From Oscillospiraceae bacterium (GTDB lineage Bacteria > Bacillota > Clostridia > Oscillospirales > Ruminococcaceae), in assembly GCA_022508925.1 (NCBI GenBank), contig JAFLUF010000002.1, positions 35,137 to 69,459 of the forward strand: DNA of 34,323 bases, in the 5' to 3' direction. Both the position numbers and the translations under genes were made by a program. Shown one piece after another: positions 13,770 through 22,533 of the stretch (position 1 is the first letter of the stretch; the number at the start of each line of letters is the position of its first letter). The notes under the pieces were generated by a model. That model had not been told where the DNA came from. It searched no databases and was given only the letters and a program-made list of their open reading frames with translations.

Positions 13770-15602
13770 TTATGGAAAACTTTGTTCTTTAATTTCATAA
13801 GGCTTATAAAATTTTGATATTCTGTTCTTGGTAACTGTATTAACAACTGCATCAAGAAATGCTTTCTTATCAGGTATGGTAATTTCGAATGTCTTATTAT
13901 CTCTTGTATTCCAAAGTATTCCTTTTTCAAGGTCAAGAGCAACTACATAGCAAGCACATTGCAGGAAATGCTCATGAGATAGTTCGGAGACAAATTTTAA
14001 CTCGTAAACAATATCATCTTTCAAAACATCCGCATAACCTCGCGCCGAAAAGCTACATAAACCATCTTCTTGTTCGGCAAAGTCTATATAACAACTGACC
14101 TGAACATCTTCATCTCTTTTCAGCTTGGTATAAAGTCTGTCGGCAATCAAATTCTCTGACTCTTTAGTTACAAATGGCAACATAACCTGTGTACGATATC
14201 TTTCCAGATTTGTTTCCAATGAAACTAAAAACAAGATTTTTGATTCAAGATTCATTTTTTTGATTTTTTCAGACCATAAATTTTGTTTATTGGGATTTAG
14301 CTTCATATACAATTCAATATCCTTATCAATATCATATTTGTCAAAGTACATTGATTCCTGATATATGCCGATACACGGCGACAAATCAATCATTCCATCA
14401 TTTTTCTTGACATTAATAATGTTATCTGATCCTTCCAACTGCTTGATATGTAACAATGAATAACATTTGTCGATATCTTCACGATATTTGAAATCAAACA
14501 TATCCGAAATAGCCATATCAGATATCATGAGATTCTCATCAACAGCTGTAGACAGGGTTGACTCTGAAAGCATTGTCTCTCCGCTATTTACAAAAATGAT
14601 CCTATCTTTTCCACGGCTTGCAGCAACACAAAAAATATTTCTCAATATTTCATATGACTGCTGCGGTTTATTAATACGTATTTCCCAATAGCTCTCAGTA
14701 TAATCAAATACAACACACATCTTCCTTTCAAGTCCTTTACTACTGTCAAATGTAGTAAAAATAGCAGTTTTATCGTTAGGCTTTGTCGCTCCAAGAGAAT
14801 CATTATCCGATATACTGGCATATACTGTTTCCTTATTGAATTTATCGGGATAATCAGCTTCCAACCGGTTCAAAACATTTGAGAGTGTTCCGTTGCGGGA
14901 TCCTAAGCAAAGCACATTTTTAGTTTCTTGAGACACTAAAAATTCAACTACCTGCTCCTCATTCATTTCTTCAACAATACAGTTTGAATTTACACCTAAG
15001 ATTTTCTTTCGCCATATTCTTCCAAGTTTTGCAGCCAAAATAGCAGATAAGCGGAAACATTTCGTAAATTCAAGCTTTAAATGCTCATCAAGGAATTGGT
15101 CTATAAATTCAACAACATTCAAATTAGTCTTATCATAAATTTTCTGCTCCATATCCCCTACAGCTATTATTTGAATATTAGGATTTGATGACTTTATATG
15201 TTGAAGCATTTCAGCAAATTCAGTTTCTATGTCCTGATATTCATCGATAATAAGTATGTCATATTGATCTATAACTGGTTTTTCAGCGTTAAAACGTGTA
15301 ACAAGATCGTTTATTCCAACTTTAATTCCAACTCGGGATAGATACATATATGCAGTGCCGTGATAATTCTGAACTGTAACATTATTTCCCCTGATTTTTG
15401 ATTGTGCATCAATTTTAAGCAACCTATTATATGTAAGATACAATATTTTTTTATACTTTGGCAGTCTATCACAAAGCAATTGTATTGCAGTAGTTTTACC
15501 GCTCCCTATACATGCATCTACAAGGATATTATTTCCTTCAAGTGCTTTCATAACAAAATCCTCTTGTTCATCTGAAAGTATTATATTAAATTTATTATAC
15601 AT
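13770..15602 (-). CDS. Superfamily-1 (UvrD-like) helicase fused to PD-(D/E)XK nuclease
   Basis: 610 aa. Helicase motifs are in order: Q motif LSDEQEDFV (9-17), Walker A CIGSGKTT (31-38), Walker B LIIDEYQD (117-124), motif III VGDMEQKIYD (148-157), motif V FTTFDSSKGLE (282-292) and motif VI VAASRGKDR (326-334). The C-terminus carries a PD-(D/E)XK nuclease: GYAD (Asp525), YELK (Glu534, Lys536) and QCACY (Gln548, Tyr552), as in the AddA/AddB/Cas4-like group. It is about half the length of AddA, so it is not that recombination nuclease. Codons are much richer in A/T than in carB or upp. It follows a DEDDh exonuclease gene by 104 nt and has a GAGGAA ribosome binding site. Likely role: DNA end processing in repair or phage defence; unproven. 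Confidence 0.85.
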   Translation of the reverse strand: MYNKFNIILSDEQEDFVMKALEGNNILVDACIGSGKTTAIQLLCDRLPKYKKILYLTYNRLLKIDAQSKIRGNNVTVQNYHGTAYMYLSRVGIKVGINDLVTRFNAEKPVIDQYDILIIDEYQDIETEFAEMLQHIKSSNPNIQIIAVGDMEQKIYDKTNLNVVEFIDQFLDEHLKLEFTKCFRLSAILAAKLGRIWRKKILGVNSNCIVEEMNEEQVVEFLVSQETKNVLCLGSRNGTLSNVLNRLEADYPDKFNKETVYASISDNDSLGATKPNDKTAIFTTFDSSKGLERKMCVVFDYTESYWEIRINKPQQSYEILRNIFCVAASRGKDRIIFVNSGETMLSESTLSTAVDENLMISDMAISDMFDFKYREDIDKCYSLLHIKQLEGSDNIINVKKNDGMIDLSPCIGIYQESMYFDKYDIDKDIELYMKLNPNKQNLWSEKIKKMNLESKILFLVSLETNLERYRTQVMLPFVTKESENLIADRLYTKLKRDEDVQVSCYIDFAEQEDGLCSFSARGYADVLKDDIVYELKFVSELSHEHFLQCACYVVALDLEKGILWNTRDNKTFEITIPDKKAFLDAVVNTVTKNRISKFYKPYEIKEQSFP

Positions 15603-15706
15603 AATTGTTCCTCATTTGATTTGATTAAAATGCTCTTAGCAAATACAACATACATCTGATATTATTGTAGATACTTCATTTATGTATTATTATAACTCTT
15701 GGTCTT

Positions 15707-16321
15707 TTATTCGTGTATGTTTACGGCTTTTTTCTCCGCATTGATTTGTGCAACAACATATCTTTCAATAGGATATCCAAGAAGTCTTATTATCTCCAAT
15801 TCGTCTATAGCATCACTTAAAGCATTATGTTTCTCAAAGTATGAACGAGAACCTGAAAGCAATTTCATAATTGATCCAACTTTATAATTTCTTTTAAGTC
15901 GACCTGTTCCACAACATTCAGCATCTTCTGGTATTGCTTTATTATATTGCTTATAGGCAGCAATCTTCATTATATCAAACCACTGGAATCCTTTAAGCTC
16001 AGGGAGATGTCTATAGTCAAAATTAGCATTATAAGCAAAAAGAGATTTGACACTATAATGATATAGAGTATCCAAAATATCAAATAAAACCTTCTCTCGT
16101 GAACTTTTTAGGTCAGGATCTTCCATGTTTAATGCAAATGAATACATTCCGTGAACATCACACTCGGGAGTAAGTATATAATACTTTGATTCTATAAGCT
16201 CAAATGTAATAGAGTCAGCAATTGCTATACCAATTGACATAACTTTATCATTCCAGTTTGTCTCAGTATCAATTACAGTAAAACAATTATCATTTTTATT
16301 CGTAGTCATTTTCTCCTTCAT
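15707..16321 (-). CDS. DEDDh 3'-5' exonuclease (RNase T/DnaQ-like)
   Basis: The track gives 213 aa from 16348, but that start lies inside upp. The ATG at 16319-16321, after the upp stop, is more likely (204 aa); an ATG at 16307-16309 sits only 3 nt after AAGGAG. Numbered from the track start, the catalytic residues are Asp27 and Glu29 (VIDTET), Asp111 (AYNANFDYRHL), His174 and Asp179 (HNALSDAIDE), the complete DEDDh set. It is too short and too isolated to be DNA polymerase proofreading. Base composition is as AT-rich as the helicase gene next to it, so the two probably arrived and act together. It lies directly after upp and may be co-transcribed with it. Confidence 0.85.
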   Translation of the reverse strand: MKEKMTTNKNDNCFTVIDTETNWNDKVMSIGIAIADSITFELIESKYYILTPECDVHGMYSFALNMEDPDLKSSREKVLFDILDTLYHYSVKSLFAYNANFDYRHLPELKGFQWFDIMKIAAYKQYNKAIPEDAECCGTGRLKRNYKVGSIMKLLSGSRSYFEKHNALSDAIDELEIIRLLGYPIERYVVAQINAEKKAVNIHE

Positions 16322-16334
16322 AAATTGTTCTCTT

Positions 16335-16970
16335 TTACTTCGTACCAAACAGTCTGTCCGAGCCGTCGCCTATTCCGGGGATTATGTAAAGTTCCTCGTT
16401 AAGTCCCTTATCTATCGCTCCGCAGAAGATCTCAACATCGGGACAAGCGTCATGGAAAGCCTTTATTCCCTCGGGACAAGCAAGGAGACACATAAACTTT
16501 ATGTTCTGCGCGCCCGATTTTTTGACGATATCAACTGTTTTTATAGCCGAAACACCCGTCGCGAGCATTAAGTCCATAATTATGACCTCGCGGTTTGCGA
16601 TATCAAACGGCAGTTTGCAGTAATACTCGGTAGCGGTGTTATTGTGCATTTTATCGCGGTAGATCCCGACGTGTCCTACCTTTGCCGCGGGAACAAGCGC
16701 AAGAGCTCCGTCTACCATTCCCAAGCCAGCTCTCATGATAGGAACAAACGCTACCTTTCTGCCGCTGATTATCTTCGCGTCCGCAAGAGCAAGCGGAGTT
16801 TCGATCTTTACGTCCTTGAGCGGGAGATCGCGCGTTGCTTCATAGCAGATAAACATGGATATCTCGTTTACAAGCTCTCTGAACTCCTTCGAGCCTGTGT
16901 TTTTATCACGGAGAAGCGACAACTTATGCTGAACAAGCGGATGGTCGCAAAGTACAACGTTATTTTCCAT
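16335..16970 (-). CDS. upp: Uracil phosphoribosyltransferase
   Basis: 211 aa, normal length. It salvages uracil to UMP with PRPP. The PRPP-binding stretch is [16 protein letters not shown] (the common form is DPMLATG; here Pro is Leu), and the C-terminal uracil-binding [15 protein letters not shown] is intact. [11 protein letters not shown] is the usual mid-protein signature. The ATG directly follows the rpiB stop, with GGAGG reaching back into rpiB, so the genes are coupled. Together with carB it links the neighbourhood to pyrimidine supply, although the two are convergent. Confidence 0.95.
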   Translation of the reverse strand: MENNVVLCDHPLVQHKLSLLRDKNTGSKEFRELVNEISMFICYEATRDLPLKDVKIETPLALADAKIISGRKVAFVPIMRAGLGMVDGALALVPAAKVGHVGIYRDKMHNNTATEYYCKLPFDIANREVIIMDLMLATGVSAIKTVDIVKKSGAQNIKFMCLLACPEGIKAFHDACPDVEIFCGAIDKGLNEELYIIPGIGDGSDRLFGTK

Positions 16971-17405
16971 TTACTTTACCTCCAATTTCATTACTTTTTC
17001 AATTCTCGCAGAGTGCCTTCCGCCTTCAAATTCGGTATCAAGAAAAACATCGACAAGCTCAAGCGCAAGTCCCGCGCCCAATACCCTTCCGCCGAGGCAA
17101 AGCACGTTTGCGTCATTATGCAGTCGGGTGTATTTTGCGGAGTACCAATCCGAGCAGACCGCCGCGCGAATTCCCTTTATCTTGTTTGCGGACATTGACA
17201 TTCCTATTCCCGTACCGCAAACCAATATCGCCTTTTCACATTCGCCGCTTACAACCTTTTCACAAACCTTTTCGGCAATATCGGGGTAATCTGCCTTTTC
17301 CCCATTACAGCCGCAGTCAACAAATTCAACGCCCCTGAATTTCAGGTGCTCGATAATGGCTTGCTTTAGCTCATAACCTCCGTGGTCGCAGCCAATTGCT
17401 ATCAT
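16971..17405 (-). CDS. rpiB: Ribose-5-phosphate isomerase B
   Basis: 144 aa. It interconverts ribose 5-phosphate and ribulose 5-phosphate. IAIGCDHGGYELKQ (start), the catalytic-Cys loop LVCGTGIGMSMSANKIKGIR, and HNDANVLCLGGR are all diagnostic for the RpiB/LacAB family. The ATGA overlap with tsaB and the direct junction to upp show an operon. Ribose 5-phosphate feeds PRPP, the substrate of the next enzyme, Upp. Confidence 0.95.
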   Translation of the reverse strand: MIAIGCDHGGYELKQAIIEHLKFRGVEFVDCGCNGEKADYPDIAEKVCEKVVSGECEKAILVCGTGIGMSMSANKIKGIRAAVCSDWYSAKYTRLHNDANVLCLGGRVLGAGLALELVDVFLDTEFEGGRHSARIEKVMKLEVK

Positions 17406-18088
17406 ATATTACCCTCCTGTGTTTTGTTAATTCTTTCGCGCTCTGCCTGAGATAGCCGAAGATAGCTCGGCATAAGCGCGGCAGGGTCTGTTTCGGGCTT
17501 GTTTTCCGCCGCAAGGCATACTCCGCTTCCGCGCTGATAGCGCAGAACAAGCGGCGCAAGCTCATACTTTCGCTCGGTTGCTTCATATGCCAATTCCGCG
17601 CCGTCTCCCGCGAAAATCAAACGCTCATTCATATTCGACAGCTCTTCGGACAATTCTGCAAGCTTTATCGCTCTGTCATCGCAAAGCCGTGTGATCGTGC
17701 CGTTCTCCGACCTGAAAAGCGCGTTGTATACCTGACTTAACCGCGCGTCCATACAAGCGCAGATAATGCCGTCAACACCGATAAAATTGTACGCAATTGC
17801 CTCAAGCGTAGAAACGGCAACAACCGGAATTTTCGCTCCGAACGCCATTCCTTTTACGCACGAAACGCTTATCCTCAGTCCCGTAAACGACCCTGGGCCG
17901 TTTGTGACTGCTATTCTGTCAACATCCGAAAGCGTGACCTCGGCGTTTTTCATCATATTTTCAACCATCGGCAAAAGCGTTTCGGAGTGGGTATGTCGTG
18001 TGTTCAGAAACTGCTCGGCGATAATTTTCTTACCGTCATATAACGCGCAGCCCGCGGTAATGGCTGAGCTGTCAATCCCTAAGACCAT
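17402..18088 (-). CDS. tsaB: tRNA t6A modification protein TsaB
   Basis: 228 aa. The actin-like ATPase fold of the TsaB/TsaD family begins MVLGIDSSAITAGCALYDGK, and the TsaB hallmark VTNGPGSFTGLRISVSCVKG is intact. It supports threonylcarbamoyl-adenosine formation at position 37 of ANN-decoding tRNAs as a complex with TsaD and TsaE. tsaE lies directly upstream with a 10-nt overlap; tsaD and rimI, frequent neighbours, are not in the window. Confidence 0.93.
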   Translation of the reverse strand: MVLGIDSSAITAGCALYDGKKIIAEQFLNTRHTHSETLLPMVENMMKNAEVTLSDVDRIAVTNGPGSFTGLRISVSCVKGMAFGAKIPVVAVSTLEAIAYNFIGVDGIICACMDARLSQVYNALFRSENGTITRLCDDRAIKLAELSEELSNMNERLIFAGDGAELAYEATERKYELAPLVLRYQRGSGVCLAAENKPETDPAALMPSYLRLSQAERERINKTQEGNI

Positions 18089-18501
18089 AACAACAAAATC
18101 CTCCGCTCAGTATCCGAAAGCTTATCTATCCTCACCTTTACGACGTTTTTAAGCTCTTTTTCAAGCTCCGGGATATTTTCGCTCCATTCCGCCGCAATGA
18201 TCCCGCCGCGGTCGAGATAATCAAAAAACCCTATCGCGTAAAGATCGTCAACACTGTTTATTCTGTACAAATCAAAATGAAACAGCGGAATCCTGCCGTA
18301 ATATTCGTTCACCAGCGCAAAGGTCGGACTTGTTACCGTTTCGGTTATTCCCAGTCCTTTTGCCAAGCCCTTTGTGAATGTAGTCTTTCCCGCGCCAAGA
18401 TCGCCCTCATAGAGAATAACGGTTCCGGCTTCAAGTCTTTTTCCGACCTCTTCGGCAAAGCTCAGGGTATGCTCGGGGCTTACCGTAACACGCGCAAACA
18501 T
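18079..18501 (-). CDS. tsaE: tRNA t6A modification ATPase TsaE
   Basis: 140 aa P-loop protein. The Walker A is EGDLGAGKTTFTKGLAKGLG, followed by the family stretch VTSPTFALVNEYYG and FHFDLYRI. TsaE drives the TsaBD complex in t6A synthesis. Start and stop overlap its neighbours (TGATG with fhs upstream, 10 nt with tsaB downstream), so it is translationally coupled. Confidence 0.95.
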   Translation of the reverse strand: MFARVTVSPEHTLSFAEEVGKRLEAGTVILYEGDLGAGKTTFTKGLAKGLGITETVTSPTFALVNEYYGRIPLFHFDLYRINSVDDLYAIGFFDYLDRGGIIAAEWSENIPELEKELKNVVKVRIDKLSDTERRILLLWS

Positions 18502-20171
18502 CAGAAAAGTCCCGTAATTACGCCGCTGTCGTCTATGTCAATATTATTTGCGGCAGGGACTTTCGGAAGTCCGGGCATTGTCATTATATCACCCGTGTAC
18601 GCTACCACAAAGCCCGCGCCGTTGCTTGAGCGAACGTCGCTTACGGTGATCTTAAAGCCCTCGGGTTTTCCGAGCTTCGCGGGGTCGTCGGAAAGCGAAT
18701 ACTGTGTTTTCGCCACACATACTGGAACCTTATCAAGTCCGAGGCTTTCGATAGACTTTATCGCCTTTTCCGCGGCAGCCGTATATACAACACCGTCAGC
18801 GCGGTAGATCTCACGCGCGATGATATCAAGCTTTTCCTTTATAGAAAGCTTTTCGTCATAGATGGGAGCATAATTGCTCTTTTCGCTGTCGATAGCGTTT
18901 ACTACCGCGTTTGCAAGCTCTACGGCTCCATCTCCTCCATTGAGGAACACATCAGAAAACGCGCACTTGGCGCCGTTCTGCCCGCAGTACTCGCGCACAA
19001 ACGCGATCTCAGCGTCGGTATCGGTAGCGAAATGGTTGATAGCAACAACTACAGGCACACCGAATTTTCTCATATTCTCAATATGAACACCGAGGTTTAC
19101 AATTCCTTTTTTCAGCGCGTCAAGATTTTCCTTGGTAAGCTCGGGCTTTGCTACTCCGCCGTTGTATTTAAGCGCGCGTATCGTCGCAACAAGCACCACA
19201 CAGTCGGGCTTAAGTCCGGCGAAACGGCATTTAATGTCAAGAAACTTTTCAGCACCCAAATCAGACCCGAAGCCCGCCTCGGTTATGGTATAATCGGACA
19301 GCTTCAGCGCAAGCTTTGTGGCTCTAACCGAGTTGCAGCCGTGAGCGATATTCGCGAAAGGTCCGCCGTGAATGATCGCGGGATTGTTTTCGAGAGTCTG
19401 GACAAGATTGGGGTTTATAGCGTCCTTAAGCAATACAGTCATTGCCCCGACAGCCTTGAGATCACGCGCGAATACGGGCTTATCATCATAAGTGTAAGCC
19501 ACAAGGATATTCCCCAGACGCTTTTTGAGGTCATTCAAATCAGCCGCGAGACACAAGATAGCCATAATCTCACTGGCTACGGTTATCTGGAAATGATCCT
19601 CACGCGGAACGCCGTTTACTTTACCGCCCATGCCAATAACGCAGTTTCTGAGCGCGCGGTCGTTCATATCAAGGCAGCGCTTGAAAAGTATCCTGCGCTG
19701 GTCGATATTAAGCTCGTTTCCCTGCTGGATATGATTATCAAGCATCGCGCAAAGGAGATTGTTTGCGGCTGTAATTGCGTGCATATCTCCCGTAAAATGC
19801 AGGTTGATGTCATCCATAGGCACGACCTGAGCATAGCCGCCGCCTGCCGCGCCGCCCTTTACTCCGAACACGGGGCCGAGCGAAGGCTCACGAAGCGCAA
19901 GACAGGCTTTCTTTCCTATCTTGTTCATTCCCTCACAAAGACCTACCGAGGTCGTTGTTTTACCCTCTCCGGCGGGAGTGGGGTTGATAGCCGTAACCAA
20001 AATCAGCTTTCCGTCGGGATTATTTGCCACACGCTCGAAAAGCTTCTGCGAGAGCTTTGCCTTGTAGCGTCCGTAAGGCTCAAGCTCTTCATCGGAAACC
20101 CCGAGTTTTTTGGCTACCTCGCCGATTTTAATCATCTTCGCGCCCTGAGCAATTTCAATATCGCTTAACAT
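18501..20171 (-). CDS. fhs: Formate--tetrahydrofolate ligase
   Basis: 556 aa, full length. It makes 10-formyl-THF from formate, THF and ATP, the entry of formate into one-carbon metabolism and the methyl branch of the Wood-Ljungdahl pathway. Clear motifs are [20 protein letters not shown] (P-loop-like), [20 protein letters not shown] and the closing [21 protein letters not shown] precedes the ATG. It follows parC by only 39 nt, leaving no room for its own riboswitch, so it depends on the parE promoter or one inside parC. Confidence 0.97.
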   Translation of the reverse strand: MLSDIEIAQGAKMIKIGEVAKKLGVSDEELEPYGRYKAKLSQKLFERVANNPDGKLILVTAINPTPAGEGKTTTSVGLCEGMNKIGKKACLALREPSLGPVFGVKGGAAGGGYAQVVPMDDINLHFTGDMHAITAANNLLCAMLDNHIQQGNELNIDQRRILFKRCLDMNDRALRNCVIGMGGKVNGVPREDHFQITVASEIMAILCLAADLNDLKKRLGNILVAYTYDDKPVFARDLKAVGAMTVLLKDAINPNLVQTLENNPAIIHGGPFANIAHGCNSVRATKLALKLSDYTITEAGFGSDLGAEKFLDIKCRFAGLKPDCVVLVATIRALKYNGGVAKPELTKENLDALKKGIVNLGVHIENMRKFGVPVVVAINHFATDTDAEIAFVREYCGQNGAKCAFSDVFLNGGDGAVELANAVVNAIDSEKSNYAPIYDEKLSIKEKLDIIAREIYRADGVVYTAAAEKAIKSIESLGLDKVPVCVAKTQYSLSDDPAKLGKPEGFKITVSDVRSSNGAGFVVAYTGDIMTMPGLPKVPAANNIDIDDSGVITGLF

Positions 20172-20210
20172 AGTTTTGTCTCCTTTTCTGTTTTTTTGAA
20201 ACGGTAAAAC

Positions 20211-22427
20211 CTACTCGAGCTTCATCTGCTCGAATTCTCCCAAAATTCCTGCCTGCGGAATCGTTTTTATTCTGTAATTTTCGAGATCTTCAAGCTCTAT
20301 GCTGTCTGCCCTGTACGCTCCCGCAAGCTCCGCTTTTGTCAGCCGCATGACCTGAACGCCCTGAGTATCGCGCGTTGTTTTAGCAAGCACAAGCGCCGTG
20401 CTGAATAAAATCGCTTTGCCTGCCGTGGATTTAAGCACAAAGTCCGTGTCGTCCTTTATCACAAACATCGCTATAACTTCACTCAAATCCGAGAAAGCGT
20501 TTGACAGCTTTTTACGTTTGGTCTTTGTTTCATAGCTCGACAACGGAATTTTCGCGCATTTTCCGTTTTTAAAGAAGATCACAAGAGTTTCGCTGTAATC
20601 CTCGGTCACCGCAAGGAACACCGGCGTTTCTCCATCTTCCATCCCGAGCTTTGCGGGGATGTATTCTCCCATAACGCTCGCCTTTGTTTCGGGGAAATCC
20701 GCGCAGCGCGATTTGTAACACTGGAATTTGTTTGTGAAAAACAACAGGTCCGAATTACTTGAAACCTCCGCACTGAAAATAATCTCGTCGTTTTCCTTTA
20801 GCTTGTGATCCGCGCTCATTCTGAGTGACTTAGGCGTTATCTGTTTAAAATAGCCTTCGCGCGTAAAGAAAACATTTACGGGATAGCCCTCCGGCTGTTC
20901 TTCAACAGTATAATCTTCCTCCGAAACATCATATAAAAACATTGTTCTGCGCGGCTGGGAATACTTTGCGACAATATCCTCAAGTTCCTTGATAATTACC
21001 TTATCTATACGCTTGGGACTATTTAAGATCTCCTCCATTTCGGCAATCTCCGCCTGAAGCGACTCGGTCTCCTCGGTTCGCTTAAGAATATACTCGCGGT
21101 TTATATGGCGCAGTTTTATTTCCGCGACATACTCCGCCTGTTGCTCATCAATACCAAAGCCTATCATCAGATTGGGTACGACCTCGGATTCCTCCTCGGT
21201 CTCGCGAATCAGCTGAATAGCATAGTCGATATCGAGCAATATTTTCTTAAGTCCAAGAAGCAAATGCAGCTTTTCTTTCTTTTTGGTAACATCAAAATAT
21301 ATCCTGCGCTTTACGCACTGTCTGCGGAACTCCGTCCACTCGCTTATTATCTCGTAAACGCCCATGACCTTCGGCGTTCCCGCGATAAGCACGTTAAAAT
21401 TGCAGTTGAAGTTTTCCTGAAGCGGCGTCAGCCTGAACAGCTTTTGCATAAGCGCGTCGGGCTCATAGCCTTTCTTAAGGTCAAACGCTAATCTAAGTCC
21501 GCTAAGATCGGTCTCATCACGGACGTCGGAGATCTCGCGGATCTTTCCGTCCTTTACAAGCTCAACGACCTTGTCTATTATAGCCTCCGCCGTAGTCGTC
21601 GGCGGTATCTGAGTTACCTCTATACATCGGTTTTCCCTGTCGAAGTTGTAGACCGCGCGAACCTTTACCGCGCCCAAACCTGTGCTGTAAATTTTCCGCA
21701 TTTCCGATTCGTCATATACTATCATTCCGCCGCCGGGAAAATCCGGTCCTTTAAGCGTAGAAAGGGCGTCGTGCTGGGGATTTTTGATAAGCGCGACTGT
21801 TGTCTCGCAAACCTCTTTAAGATTAAACGAGCAGATATTGCTCGCCATTGAAACCGCAAGTCCGAAGTTTGAGTTTACCAGGACCGACGGAAATCTTACG
21901 GGAAAAAGCGAAGGCTCAAGCATGGTGTTGTCGTAATTCGGTATCATATCGACCGCGTCCTTGTCGATCTCCGCGAAAAGCTCTCCGCTTATGTTTTCAA
22001 GCTTAGCCTCGGTGTATCGGCTCGCGGCATAGGCCATATCGCGCGAGTACGCCTTTCCGAAATTACCCTTGCTGTCGACATAGGGATGTAATAACGCCTC
22101 GTTTCCGCGCGCAAGACGAACCATGGTTTCATAAATCGCCGCGTCTCCGTGTGGATTAAGACGCATTGTCTGACCGACAATGTTTGCGGATTTTGTCCTC
22201 GCGCCCGAGAGCAAGCCCATTTTGTACATCGTATACAACAGCTTTCTGTGCGAGGGTTTAAAGCCGTCGATTTCAGGCAGCGCGCGCGACACGATAACGC
22301 TCATCGCGTATGGCATATAGTTTTCCTCGAGAGTGCTTACGATATCGGTTTCTACAACCTTTCCCGAGCCTTCTATATATGCCGACGCCGTTTGCTTTGG
22401 CGGCTTCTTTTGTTCCTTTTTCTTCAA
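20211..22427 (-). CDS. parC: Type IIA topoisomerase subunit A (ParC-like, divergent)
   Basis: 738 aa. The breakage-reunion domain starts with YAMSVIVSRALPEIDGFKPS and contains HGDAAIYETMVRLAR (quinolone region) and the catalytic Tyr in AASRYTEAKL. The C-terminal third is the DNA-wrapping beta-pinwheel with loose repeats. Compared with canonical GyrA/ParC several signatures differ (EIDGFKPSHRK for VRDGLKPVHRR; YVDSKGNFG for LVDGHGNFG). It pairs with the subunit B gene directly upstream. The start codon is a TTG with AAGG about 10 nt before it. Assignment as topoisomerase IV rather than gyrase rests on divergence and gene order. Confidence 0.85.
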   Translation of the reverse strand: MKKKEQKKPPKQTASAYIEGSGKVVETDIVSTLEENYMPYAMSVIVSRALPEIDGFKPSHRKLLYTMYKMGLLSGARTKSANIVGQTMRLNPHGDAAIYETMVRLARGNEALLHPYVDSKGNFGKAYSRDMAYAASRYTEAKLENISGELFAEIDKDAVDMIPNYDNTMLEPSLFPVRFPSVLVNSNFGLAVSMASNICSFNLKEVCETTVALIKNPQHDALSTLKGPDFPGGGMIVYDESEMRKIYSTGLGAVKVRAVYNFDRENRCIEVTQIPPTTTAEAIIDKVVELVKDGKIREISDVRDETDLSGLRLAFDLKKGYEPDALMQKLFRLTPLQENFNCNFNVLIAGTPKVMGVYEIISEWTEFRRQCVKRRIYFDVTKKKEKLHLLLGLKKILLDIDYAIQLIRETEEESEVVPNLMIGFGIDEQQAEYVAEIKLRHINREYILKRTEETESLQAEIAEMEEILNSPKRIDKVIIKELEDIVAKYSQPRRTMFLYDVSEEDYTVEEQPEGYPVNVFFTREGYFKQITPKSLRMSADHKLKENDEIIFSAEVSSNSDLLFFTNKFQCYKSRCADFPETKASVMGEYIPAKLGMEDGETPVFLAVTEDYSETLVIFFKNGKCAKIPLSSYETKTKRKKLSNAFSDLSEVIAMFVIKDDTDFVLKSTAGKAILFSTALVLAKTTRDTQGVQVMRLTKAELAGAYRADSIELEDLENYRIKTIPQAGILGEFEQMKLE

Positions 22428-22533
22428 CTCTTCACGACCTTAAATTATATTTATCTCAGCTACATAAATTATCCGCGTTTTCTTGTTGGGGGAAACCTTT
22501 TTCCAAAGACTTTTTGTTGCGCTTCCCTGCTGC

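Noticed and set aside
13770-15602. AddA/RexA recombination helicase-nuclease
   Set aside because: Only 610 aa against about 1200, no AddB partner, and an exonuclease neighbour instead.
19032-20168. 378-aa plus-strand ORF
   Set aside because: Exact antisense shadow of fhs, which is full length and conserved; Arg/Ser/Leu-rich shadow composition and no recognisable domain.
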